Below, piece after piece: positions 12,843 through 23,721 of a DNA stretch of 64,000 nucleotides. Position numbers and translations under genes: made by a program. Source of the DNA: Diploscapter coronatus (lineage: Eukaryota; Nematoda; Chromadorea; Rhabditida; Rhabditidae); assembly GCA_964036155.1 (NCBI GenBank), contig OZ038422.1:72687201-72751200 (forward strand), written 5' to 3'. The first letter of the stretch is position 1; every line of letters begins with the position of its first letter. The notes below the pieces were generated by a model, which was given only the letters and a program-made list of their open reading frames with translations, was not told where the DNA came from and made no database searches.

Positions 12843-14311
12843 AGTTAAAAATTTCATTAATAATTGAATCATCGACTAAATTAAGATAAATTTCTACGTA
12901 GATTATTATTAAATACAATTATTCATACAAATGCACAATATTTCGGTTCATAAATTGACTAATCCCACTTCAAATACTCGTTCGGAAGGACGCATTTTTC
13001 TAAAGACAAAGGATCGACTGTTTTGGGATTTACGGATTAACTTCATCCCTATTTAATCTATCCTTTTGATTGGGACAATATTTGTGGCACGGTCAAGCGT
13101 GGCAACTGGTAACAGGTGGATTGTTTGTAAATTTAGTCTTTTTTTAAATTTATTCTTTAGTATCGATAGAGAATTTGTACATTTTCAGTAAATGGGGATT
13201 TTTAGGTTCAGGATAGCGTAAACATTATTATATCAAATGTTTAGCTAAATATTATGTTTCTTAAAATTATACCTTACACCCCAAGTTTACCCCCATTCTT
13301 TCACACTGTAAATAGCAGTTGTGACTGACCTCCCATTGGGACGAAACTTCACACTCAATTACTTCTCATCCCTCGCCAGATTTGTCCCAAAATTCTGCAT
13401 TCTTCAAAAGATTGGACGTGTTAATGCTATAAATATTCGAGCGGCATTCTTTCAGTTTATCTGGCAACAAAAACTTGCCGCTGCTGGGTGTGAAAATGAT
13501 GTTCTAAACATTCTTTATTGAACGATTTTTTGTTCATATTTTTCACATCAGGTTAAAACTTATTCGCATTTTTAATTTAAAATAAAATTATGACAGCTAA
13601 ATTTTAAATTGAATGAAAAATTTCGTAAATTAACCATAATTGACTTGTTAGAAGGAAAAAAAAGCAATAATCCTTCATTTTAACGCACTGGATTTGCTCG
13701 CTTATCTCAATTGGATCTACAAGTGACTCTTTGCACCTGTAGCATTAATTTTTCCCGTGCGATTTACAAGATTAATTAGGTTTATCCAGGATAATTGCAA
13801 GAAATAACCAAATCTAGCGCTCTTTGAGACAATGAATAGATAAATTAAGATCGAATGGCATCTAGATTCTTACACTCAGCATAAAATTTAGATGTATATT
13901 CTATAGGTCTCAGAATTTTCCATTTTGCAATATTATTATTATTTCAAAACATTAGTTGACCTTTGTTATTATCATTCCCGATAAATTATTCGTTTCAATC
14001 TAATGCTTCGAAAAATTTCACATTATCTTGTAAAAATATTGTCACTGTACTGTATTTTCTGTCAAAACATTAGCGGTTTTAAAATAATTTCTCTTTCCAT
14101 TCTCATCCTTTGCTCATTATTATTGGCATTTGTTTCTGTGCTCATTCGTCTAGTTCCCGAATCCTCGTTAATTTATTCCACCTTTCCCCGGCTCAGATTT
14201 CGTTCCCCCTAGCCTAAAAGGATGGGTAAAATATGGGAATAAAGAGACAAAGTCAAGCCTAATTAGTGCCTTCTCTAAAGGGCTACTGTATTTGTCCAGC
14301 TCAGAGATTTA
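12843..14311. other. Intergenic region upstream of SIX homeobox gene
   Basis: No gene is supported. An open frame at 13321-13521 (66 codons) has unremarkable composition and no recognised motif. The 14150-14300 part is more GC-rich with pyrimidine runs and directly precedes the homeobox start, so it probably belongs to its promoter or 5' UTR. Confidence 0.45.
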
Positions 14312-16661
14312 ATGGATTGGCCCCGCCCCTTTCTGGGTATTTCAGGAAAAAGGTATGCTGATGGCGAGATTTGTCGGATGCCTATTCGGTCAACTGTGAT
14401 TCGAGAACCTAATCCGAAAAGAGATATTCGAAGCTCAAATTATCGCCTCAAGTTCGGCTCTTCGTTTCGAAAGGCAGAGAGACCAATGACATTCTATAGC
14501 CCTGAGCAGGTCAGGTTGAGTTTGATTTTTCTTTTTAATTTTTTCTCTAGAATTTTTATTAGAAATGCTCTTGTCTGTTTTTCGATTTTTCCCATTAGAT
14601 TTCGACTTTCTTGAAGCATACTTTTCTCGTAGTTTTAAGATAATGCTCATGAATCTTATGAATTTGAGAATTTCATTATTATTATTATTATTAGGTGTTT
14701 GATATGAAATTGCCTATGTTTTATGAAAACTGGTGCCAGATAAGTTCAGTTGTGGTTTATTCGCCTATGATTAGGATCTTTTGAAAAGTGATTTGATCAA
14801 ATATTTTCAGCTCGACGCGATATGCACGGCGCTTTATCAAGCTCGAGATGGCGCTCAGCTCATCTTTTTGTTCAATCAAATTGGCGACAGCTATATTTGG
14901 CAATCGCAAAATATCGCTTTGGGTAAGTTTACAAATTTTTTATTCGCCATTTTTACTTCAATGCTATCCCGTGAAATTTTGTAATTATCGTTTCAGATAT
15001 GTTTCAACATTTTCTAGATTAGATCCGCTGGTTTTTACTTGACTTTACTAGCCTTCTCGGACGACCTTTCAACATTTTACAAAATTATAATCCGGAGGTT
15101 TTTACCTAGTAATTTACCTCTTCTCTGTTTCTTCAATTTATCATAAAATCTTAATTATTGTAGATTTTCATCTAGAAAGAATGAACAGCTTTAAATTATG
15201 ATTGCAATTTCAGCCTACATCTACGCACTCTACCACTCTGAATCATTCGATCGGCTATTCGATATTATCGCCCAGGGCAAATTTCATGAACGATATTACA
15301 AAGACCTTCAGGATATTTGGTACAAGGCGAGATATAAGGAGGTATCATTTTATAAGTTATTTTAAACATTGCCAACTTTTGATATTAAATATTTAAAAGA
15401 AGAATCTTAATTTCATTTAATTATTTTCATGCCAGAGATTTCGAAAATGTCCGATTTTCTCGATTAAAATGAGATTCCAGAACGAAATGAAGCGTGGCAA
15501 AGAATTAGGTGCTGTCGAAAAATACCGATTACGACGAAAATATCCCCCTCCGTCTTCAATTTGGGACGGACAGGAAACCGTCTATTCGTTCAAGGAAACT
15601 AGTCGGAAGGTAAAATGTTTATTCTTCTTCGCTTTTCTGAAATCTCAATTTACAGTACCTCAAACAATATTATCTCCAAAATCAATACCCTACAATGGAG
15701 CAGAAACGGGATATTTCGAGGGTTACTGGGCTGGAGATTACACAGGTCGAACAGTTGAATATGGTTTAAGAATTTTAACAGCGACTCACAAATACCTTAT
15801 TCTATCAACCCATTTACGGTTTAGTGTATTTATCCTTAAAATAGCATTATGTTTCAAAAATTCTTAAAACTCATTTATTAACTCATAGGGTAATACTTCG
15901 TGGCAACTACTATTATCTAAATCTCATTTTTTGCGAAAAAATCCTGCAGTAAAATTCTAAGAAAAACTTTCAGATCTCGAATTGGTTCAAGAATCGTCGA
16001 CAGCGGGCTAAATCGGTGATTCCCTCAAATGGGAACGGAAATTCCTGCCAGATGAACTCGAATATTTCACTGAATCTGCAACGAATCCAACAGCTACATT
16101 TGCAAGCCGCATACAGGTAGCTATAAAAATGTCAATTTGAAAAAGTAGTGTTGCATCGTTGCATGCAAAATAGGACAGGATTCGTTAGGAATTAGGAAAA
16201 ACGATTCTCTTCCCATACTATTTCGCATGCAATGATGCCACTATTGCAATTATTTTCCCAGATTGCCGATAAAATCATTCCAAAATTAAATTCTTCGAGA
16301 TTAGATATGAAAGGTTAAAATAACATTACCTAACCCTAATTAATCTTCCTATATTTCGTTTTGAAATATAAAAATGGTGCTTTCCAATGGATCTATTTAC
16401 AGTAATCTGCCTCTAAATATGTCAACCTCTACAATGAACACGGCACCTTTGTACTCGTCTCCTTGTAAGTTTTTGCTACATTATTTTAAGTTCTGTTTCA
16501 GAAATAAAATACCAAGTTTCATTAGGCTATAGCTTTCATGATATTCTATCTATTCTAAATTTTATTATGTTTTAAAAATTCAATTTATATTATAATATAA
16601 GTTTTAAATTTCAATTTATCACTTGTTTTCAGCATCCCACGACTCTCCAAAGTCATCCTGA
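14312..16661 (+). CDS. unc-39: SIX-family homeobox transcription factor, Six4/5 class
   Basis: Eight exons close in phase: 14312-14509, 14811-14922, 15214-15341, 15481-15609, 15656-15745, 15974-16116, 16403-16464 and 16633-16661, giving 296 aa. The SIX domain runs from [18 protein letters not shown] through [18 protein letters not shown] and [13 protein letters not shown] to [15 protein letters not shown]. The homeodomain follows, starting [17 protein letters not shown] and containing [17 protein letters not shown] and [14 protein letters not shown]; the recognition helix has the Lys50 and Asn51 of SIX proteins. The WDG-ETVY-FKE signature and KYRLRRK point to the Six4/5 class (C. elegans unc-39) rather than Six1/2 (WDGEETSYCFKE) or Six3/6. 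The tail is short and Ser/Asn-rich. Expected role: nuclear DNA-binding regulator of mesoderm, neuron or migration programs. The class assignment is from motif memory, so the symbol is tentative. Confidence 0.85.
16143..16248. repeat. Long imperfect hairpin in SIX-gene intron (MITE or pre-miRNA-like)
   Basis: In the intron between 16116 and 16403, the arm GCATCGTTGCATGCAAAATA (from about 16152) pairs with TATTTCGCATGCAATGATGC (about 16219-16238), with a few G:U pairs or mismatches. Pairing continues inward between GGATTCGTT and AACGATTCT. The total fold is about 105 nt with a small apical loop, the size of a pre-miRNA stem. It could equally be a small foldback element. Confidence 0.6.
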
Positions 16662-19600
16662 TGTCATGAGATTTCGATTTCATGAAAAATCAATGAATAT
16701 AGTCAAATTTATCTCGATGATGTAAAAATTGAAATATTTTAAGTAAAAATAAATCGCTTTTCTGAATTATGCTATGTGCCAATTATTAGTAATTGAGATG
16801 TTAGATGTGAAATTTAGATAGCATGACTCTAGGACAAAATAATGTGTGAACAGATGTTGTGAAATTTTAGGATATGACTAATTTTCTTATTTAGAAATAT
16901 TCAAAGCAAAGAAATCTTTCAATAAATTCCATAAAATTATCATAAAAATCAATTAAAGAACTATTTTCAAGATTAAGAAATTTTTCCCATAACATTTACG
17001 CAACTCGAAAATTATTGCTAATTTTCTCATCCTGCTCTCAATTTTCAAGTCAAATTATTGCTTTCGATTCATTTCTGCAATTCTTGTGGTGCAATTGTTT
17101 TGTCGGCTCGTCTTTGACCAAAAGCAATTCAAAGAAAACGCTCGAAAAGCTAGCCAAAACATTATGGGATTAACAGGTTTAAGGGGGATTATTCATAATT
17201 ATTTTAGAAGAAAAAAGGATTTAGCTTCCACAAAATTTATAGTTTTCAACTTTTTCCCCAAATCATTTTCCTTCAAAAGTGTTTCGTATTTCGGTAAATA
17301 AATTTGTTTCAATTACAAGAATTGCTAAAAATCATAATTTCCTAAAACCCTTTCCTCATCTTAACCCAGTAGGGTGCCGAATAGAGGAGAGAGCATGTCC
17401 TTGCTAAAGGCAGAGAATACTGTATCTATTGAACCCGATCAAGCAATGACAATATTGGAATAGAACAATAGAGCTGTAGAAAATAAAATAGCATAACTAT
17501 TCAAGATAATTTATTTAAATCGATTAACAATCAAATTGTGTAAATGAGGAAAAATGTATCATCATATGAGAATAGGAAAGCATCAATACCTTCCTCCTCT
17601 TATTGAATGGCGACAAATATAGTCCTTAGGGCAGTCGTCAGACCTATGACAGGATTGTCGCCAAAATTATCAGTATTTTTATTACTTATAACGATGACTT
17701 TTCTTATACCAAAATAGTAAAACGGGTGCGAGTAGAACAGAAATAACTAAAATTTTCATCGCCAAATTATAACAGAACGATATGAATTCAAACCTTGGCA
17801 ATATGTCGTTTATAGCAATTTTATCCAGATTATTATTGTATTTTATACACTCAACGAAATGCTCAATAAAGTCTATGATATTAAAATATTTGTTCTTTCA
17901 TAATTTGTCTGTAGATGGAGAAATTTTTATCAATTGCTAAAAGTCAGGATATCTTCAACTCAAATGTATGGAAATAAAACGACAACTTGTAGATAGCGAA
18001 ATGGCGATATCTTCCGCTTCCTACGCTATTTCGCCTTACTTCTCTACCTACACCAACTTTATCTGTTGCTCTCGTTATTTGGAAATTGCTAAACAGCAAA
18101 AAGTTTGATTTTACAAAAACAATTTACTCTCGTCTATAGTGAAAAAATGGAGAAAAATTATAGATGACAATTATCTGCCGCCAATGGAAGGCAGCCATGT
18201 ATAGATTGGAGGTGGCCATCCGTTCGTTATGCAATTCACATAGCCCCGAGGTTGGGCCCAGCAATACGTGCCCGGAGGGCAAGTGTGTTAAATCTCGCAA
18301 GGATTCGGGTACTAAATGGCATTACGTAGAGAAATTGTTTATCTTTGGTGAGCACAACGGTGAAAAATCTTGATACTTTGTGTGCAATATCATTACATAT
18401 TGACGTAACCTATCCAATTGAACTTTGATGATTGCTATTTATGATTTAATAATATGCCTTTCAAGTGCAAAAAATTACAGAAATGAGCTGCTGAACTTAA
18501 GCCAAATCTTCTCGGCGTATTTTGTAGTAATTTTCCAAGAGAAAACTTAATCTGCCAACCCCATCTCTATAATCTTTCACTGTCCGAAAAAATTTACGAG
18601 AGTAGCGAACAATTTAAACCAACTTAAATTAGGCGAAAGTAGCTCTATAAAGCAAATGCCAAGTATCTAGTATAATTTCAAGTTTATGCTCGATACTATA
18701 TTTCCTAGATAACAGCTTACTTCTAGATATGGACGAGGACGAGAGTAGACCATTTCTAGCACTAGTGCTAGAAAAACGAGTAGAAATAACGATTTCATTT
18801 TGAAAGATATATGAAATCGATATGATTCCAAAGAATGAAAACAGGCTTTATAAGCATTTTATCGCAGCTATTAAATTTCGATTTGAAAGAATTGTTTTGA
18901 ATTTTAATAAACTTGCCATAATATTACATTATTGATCGATGTATACACTACTTTCATAATCATATAGACCCCCCTATATTTTCCTGTTCTAGGCAAACAT
19001 GCAATCGATGAAATTTCTTTTGGGGATAGGGTTATTGAACTCCTTGAATAACCCCCATATATCAGTTTTCGGGATGATTTGACTATGTACAGTATGCACA
19101 GAGTTATGGTAGTCATTTTGAGTCTGTTCATAAATACAGGAACTTCTACGAATTGTTTGCTCCCTGCCCGCAAAACAAGAGATAGTTCGGTCCAAACTTT
19201 ATCACATATTTACTGGTATATCCTTCATATATCCCCAAAATTTCAGGCTAATCCGATTTATAACAGCGTATCTACGCATACCTAGGGAGCACGATCGTCA
19301 AAAACTTCGTGCGATCGGTCCTCGTATATTTTTTCGTCTGACAAAAATGCTTCCTAGGTCTGCTTCCAGCGCTTGAGAGACGAGGGATGCTGAAAGCGCT
19401 TGTGCAGAGAAGCCATACACAAATCTCAACGTAGGGGATCGTTTTGTTAAAATAAAGGTTCGGCACTATTGAATCGACTATTTGCATAGAAATACATCCA
19501 ATATAAGCTGCAATTAACTTCAATTACATTGGAGCGCGTTTTCCATGAGCGTTGGCTTGTGAGGCGTCTTCGATATACTAGAAAGAAGGTTGAAACAGAG

Positions 19601-20168
19601 AATGACTAGAGAGTGATTAATGGGGATGTAAATTTTGTTAATTTTGACATTGTAATTCCCCTATACGCTGTGTATTTCAACCTCAATTCAGTTTGGTTCG
19701 ATTCAAGAGGTGATGCAAGCAATTCCCATTTGAAAACCTAAATGTCGAAGTCTGAACCTAGATTAGCAAGCGATACAAAGACATAGAACACTCCTGTAAT
19801 GGTAATGAAAAAGCAAACAGCTGCTAAGTTTTGCTAAATAACATTGACTAAGCAGGTGCAAGATTGGAAAACTATTTTGGGAAAAGCGTAAATTAGCCTC
19901 CGAATTTAAAAATCAAACTCTCATTGGCAGATGTTATGAAATACCTTACTCTAGCATTGAATAAATTAATATAAATGTTAGACTGAAACGAATCTATTAT
20001 GCAGATTTTTTGGAATGAAATAACGCGAGTTTCTAGCTAAAAATGACTATAAAATACACTCTTTAGTCAAATAGGTTCAAGTTGAGATTATTATCGCTAT
20101 AAAGTTCCAATTTAATATTTCAAAAATTTAGCAGCTATACTAGGGAATACTTTTTGATACTGATATTC
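16662..20168. other. Intergenic region with scattered coding-like fragments
   Basis: No complete gene can be assembled. On the minus strand near 17585-17660 a short frame reads CHRSDDCPKDYICRHS and then stops, a cysteine spacing seen in small secreted nematode proteins. On the plus strand 18164-18373 is open with moderately high GC and contains NTCPEGKCVKSRKDSG, with a good GTGAGC donor after 18346. On the minus strand 19272-19523 is open with a hydrophobic start (MKLIAAYIGCISMQI). A small hairpin lies at about 17993-18037. These may be exons of unrecognised genes or relics. Confidence 0.4.
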
Positions 20169-22785
20169 ATGGATTGTAATAATAACTCGTTCGTAGGTAA
20201 GAATATGATCTCGAATATATTAGTGGTGTTACGTCATCGCTTGTCTTCCCGAATTTTGAGCACTAATCTAAATAAATTCAATTAAATTCATAAATGCCAT
20301 TAGAAGTTGCAGTTGATCACATACTTTAAAATACGAATCACTAATGCTCTTGCTTTCCAATAAAATTTAACTCTTAATATAGATTCATTGATAAATTAAA
20401 ACTTACTTCCAGTTATAATTTATCATTATCATAGTGCGTCTAAAATATATCATCAAAATACAACTAGAATAATTTTTTTAAAAAGTATACGCTAAATATC
20501 AATTATTGAATTCAATTTGTAGACTTTAACACGGATTTTTACCGCGGAATAAAGGGAATCATGATAATAATACTAACGTTTATAATTCCCATAATAATAC
20601 TTCATACGTTCTATGTTATGTCGATTCATCTTCTAAGGAAAGATACATTAGTAAGTTAAAATTTTAAATGATTAAGTCGATTTTTTGCATGAATATTTTA
20701 AAGAGTAGATAATCTTGATATATGAGTAAAAAATTTTATTGGAAATCGATATTGTTTTATGAGTTGTTTGATTAATCAAGTTCACTCAAGGTTGAGTTTT
20801 TAACAACGCAACTTATGCTTAGGCATAGCCATTTCAAATTGGTCAAATTAAGATGGAATATTTCCATATATGATTACAAATATACAAATTGTAGCACTAT
20901 CATTTGAAAATACTCCTTCATTTACAACGATTGACGATAATATATGCTTTGAATACTTCATGTATATTTGGAACGTTGGCTACAATGATCATTTTTGATC
21001 ACTATTTTATTGACCGTATGTATAGAATTTAGCAAAAATATTTTTGGCTTGAATGAAGTCTCGAATAGTTATCATTAACGCGCAAAAAACTGACTAGAGG
21101 ATATGAAAGATAGCCGGAGAGAAAGAACCTCATCCACTGCTCAAAATTTCTTCACTGTGCACACCATTTTTGCGAGAAAATGATAAATAAATCAATAAAA
21201 ATTCGTCTGTGTCACTATTTGAATTATCCGTATTTTAAAAGTCGACAACAGCTAATTTAATTGACTGTTACTACGTTGATTTATTTCAGAATCGACTAAG
21301 CAAATATGCATTGTTCGTTCATCGGATACTGGGATGAGTGATGTAGTGATCATATCACGCAAAATTATTTATTGGTACATCTGCATACAAATACTACTCA
21401 TCTCATTTCCCTTTTGTTTATTATTAATGGTTGTAATTAGCCCTATTGCTAGTACAGTGATAACGTTATTGAACATGCTATTAATAATTCAAAGAATATC
21501 TATTATTTTTGATATGAAAACCATTTCTCCAATACTCCTAAACAGGTGTGGTGGGCATTTAATTCTATGAAGTCTTTTTGTGACTTAAAATTATTATATC
21601 GTCATTTCAGCAAACGACTTACAACAATCATTAAATTATTTTATCTGTTTGCAATATTCTTTTACATGATTTATATTACCTTAAATATACTTATGATTTT
21701 TCGACTTGATCATGAACGAATTAAGCTATTTGCACCGATCCTTTTAGTAAGTCATTAATATAACCATCATGATTTATAAAATTTTGTTAGAACTCAATGA
21801 ATTAAAGTCCTGATAGCTTTTTAATCATTAATTTAGATGGTGCCTATGGTGTTCGACATAACTGGATTTTGCGTTACATTGCTATACATTTTAATTTATT
21901 TTAAAATGAAGTACATATCGTCATTTTCTACTCGTAATTATAAGTCACAAAACAGGCGAATTCTACTTCAAATGCTATTCATCGCATTTCATCATGTATG
22001 AACTCAATTCAAATGCTCGTAAAAAAGTGCGTTGCATTTTTACAAGTAAAAATTGCAGTTCGTTATGATTTTACTTTATCTATTTATGTCATTCGTATGT
22101 AAACTGATGATAGATGGAGGAAGTTGGAATATATTTGAAATGTTATTAATTAACCCATTTCTAATGATTATCATACGACTTTGTGAATCGCTGTCGCTAT
22201 CATTAAACTTACCGTTATCATTTCTGGTATCATCGCCAGCAAGGAGAAAAGCGATTGTCGATTTCGTCTGTCGGAGGTATCGATGGCATGCACACTAACA
22301 CATGTTCATTGACAAGCGGTTTTGTAAATGCAGGTCAAAGGAAATAGAAAAGTGAAGAGATGAAAAGAGAAAAGTCGATAGTTAGAGATCAGCGCAAAGA
22401 AGTAAAAAACAAAGAATTTAAACGAAAAATCGTTGTTTCGATTGTTAATGAACAAGATGTTGTGATCCAAACATCTGGTTATGCGATTTTTCGCACAGAA
22501 AAGTGGGCGGCACCATTTTCTCTTTCCAGCAAAGGCACTCTTTCTAACATACCCCTACTGGATGGTAACGAGAAAAAGCAGTGCCCACTTTTCTGCGCGG
22601 CAAATTGCATAACCAGTTATTTGAACATCAACGATGATTTTATTAACTGAGCTTTTTTTTTTTAAATGTATTCTATTAAATTTAGGCACAAACGTGTTAA
22701 ACCAGGTTTGCCACCGCCAACCACGTTAAATTCCTCCAGGCGAAATGTATCTCGAACTGTTCATGTAGTTGAAACGAGTATTTGA
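20169..22785 (+). CDS. Nematode serpentine (chemoreceptor-like) 7TM receptor
   Basis: Eight exons join with closing phases: 20169-20196, 20523-20650, 20895-21015, 21290-21545, 21611-21746, 21837-21995, 22059-22276 and 22686-22785, giving 381 aa. The N terminus (MDCNNNSFV) has an Asn-Asn-Ser glycosylation site. Hydrophobic segments include IMIIILTFIIPIIILHTFYV, IYALNTSCIFGTLATMII, CIQILLISFPFCLLLMVVIS, VITLLNMLLIIQR, KLFYLFAIFFYMIYITLNIL, FDITGFCVTLLYILIYF, FVMILLYLFMSFVCKL and FLMIIIRLCESLSLSLNLPL. The last is followed by the basic SSPARRKAIVDFVCRR and a 33-residue tail ending VVETSI, a class I PDZ-ligand-like terminus. The layout resembles the nematode serpentine receptor superfamily, but I cannot name the family. 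The third exon is essential: without it the gene would seem to have a frameshift. The last intron contains a hairpin element. Confidence 0.7.
22420..22640. repeat. Inverted repeat inside last intron of 7TM receptor gene
   Basis: CTGGTTATGCGATTTTTCGC plus AGAAAAGTGGGC on the left (about 22474-22508) is mirrored by GCCCACTTTTCT plus TTGCATAACCAG on the right (about 22582-22616). Looser pairing extends outward through the AACAAGATGTTG / AACATCAACGATG blocks. The central part is about 70 bases. The 96-codon open frame across it is a by-product of the repeat. It is probably a non-autonomous foldback element. Confidence 0.65.
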
Positions 22786-23721
22786 GTCTTTACACTATTT
22801 TCTAACTTCGAACTATTTGTTAGCCTTATTCTAATTAGATGAATAAATTGTGATAAGGTACAAATTTGTTCAAAATCTGTTTTTTCTCTTGGGTATCTTT
22901 TAGATTCGAGATGATCGACTCGTAAGATCCATATTTAATGAAGTAAATTTATTTCAAGTCTAAATTCAAAATGTAGAATCTAGATTTGTGCAATAGAAAT
23001 TGATAGATTTTGAATTTAATAAAATTTTTAAATTTTGGCGAAATTATTGCAAATCATGGTGAAATGAAACGAATTTAGATGGTTCTCATAGAATATTCCA
23101 TGTTTTAATTTAAATTCAAACTTTAGATCTAATCCTATTGACCTTGACATACTTAATTCAGATCAATTTTGATTTCTTGACATTTTCTATTCAAGAACAT
23201 TCCGAATTAGGCTGTCCTTCGGAAGTTTTAGAGCTGATAATAAAATAAAGCTAAAACGTTACTTAATGAGCCATATAAAGAAGAAGATTCTATGCCCAAA
23301 CTTGAACTTTCCCGATAACGCTGATAAGTTTAATAGACGTGTAACGGCTTCTTCTGGAATGCCACTAGAATTTTATCTTATCACTATAAGCCCTTCCTTT
23401 CTAAGGTATTTTCAGAAAATCACATATCAAGAGATATTATAATCCCATCTTTTATCACTACTGATAAATAGGAAATATCATTTTCAAGAGCTTTCAATTT
23501 TTATTACTTCCTAGTCATTGTTCTCATTGCTTCTTTGTCAAGTTCAAAGATACGCCCTTGTTTGTAATGTTCAATTTTATTTTATTGTAGTCTCTGAATT
23601 TATATCCCCCTTTAGGCATTTAAATGGGGCGTTCACATTATGATAACCATTTCATTTTCATCGATTTTTAGGACATTTGAATTTGGACTTATCTAAAATT
23701 TTAAATTCTAGGTAATTCAAC
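22786..23721. other. Intergenic, AT-rich
   Basis: No open frame, repeat or RNA motif stood out between the 7TM receptor stop and the start of the vWA/lectin gene. The part just before 23722 presumably includes the promoter of the latter. Confidence 0.5.

Noticed and set aside
14680..14695. ATT microsatellite as a notable repeat
   Set aside because: Only about five units and common in AT-rich introns.
21290..21545. Apparent one-base frameshift in the 7TM receptor near 21333, making it look like a pseudogene
   Set aside because: A 121-base exon at 20895-21015 with a good acceptor (TTGTAG) and donor (GTATGT) restores the frame exactly and supplies another hydrophobic segment.
22360..22650. 96-codon plus-strand open frame as a small gene
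   Set aside because: It spans an inverted repeat in the last intron of the receptor gene and encodes no recognisable protein.
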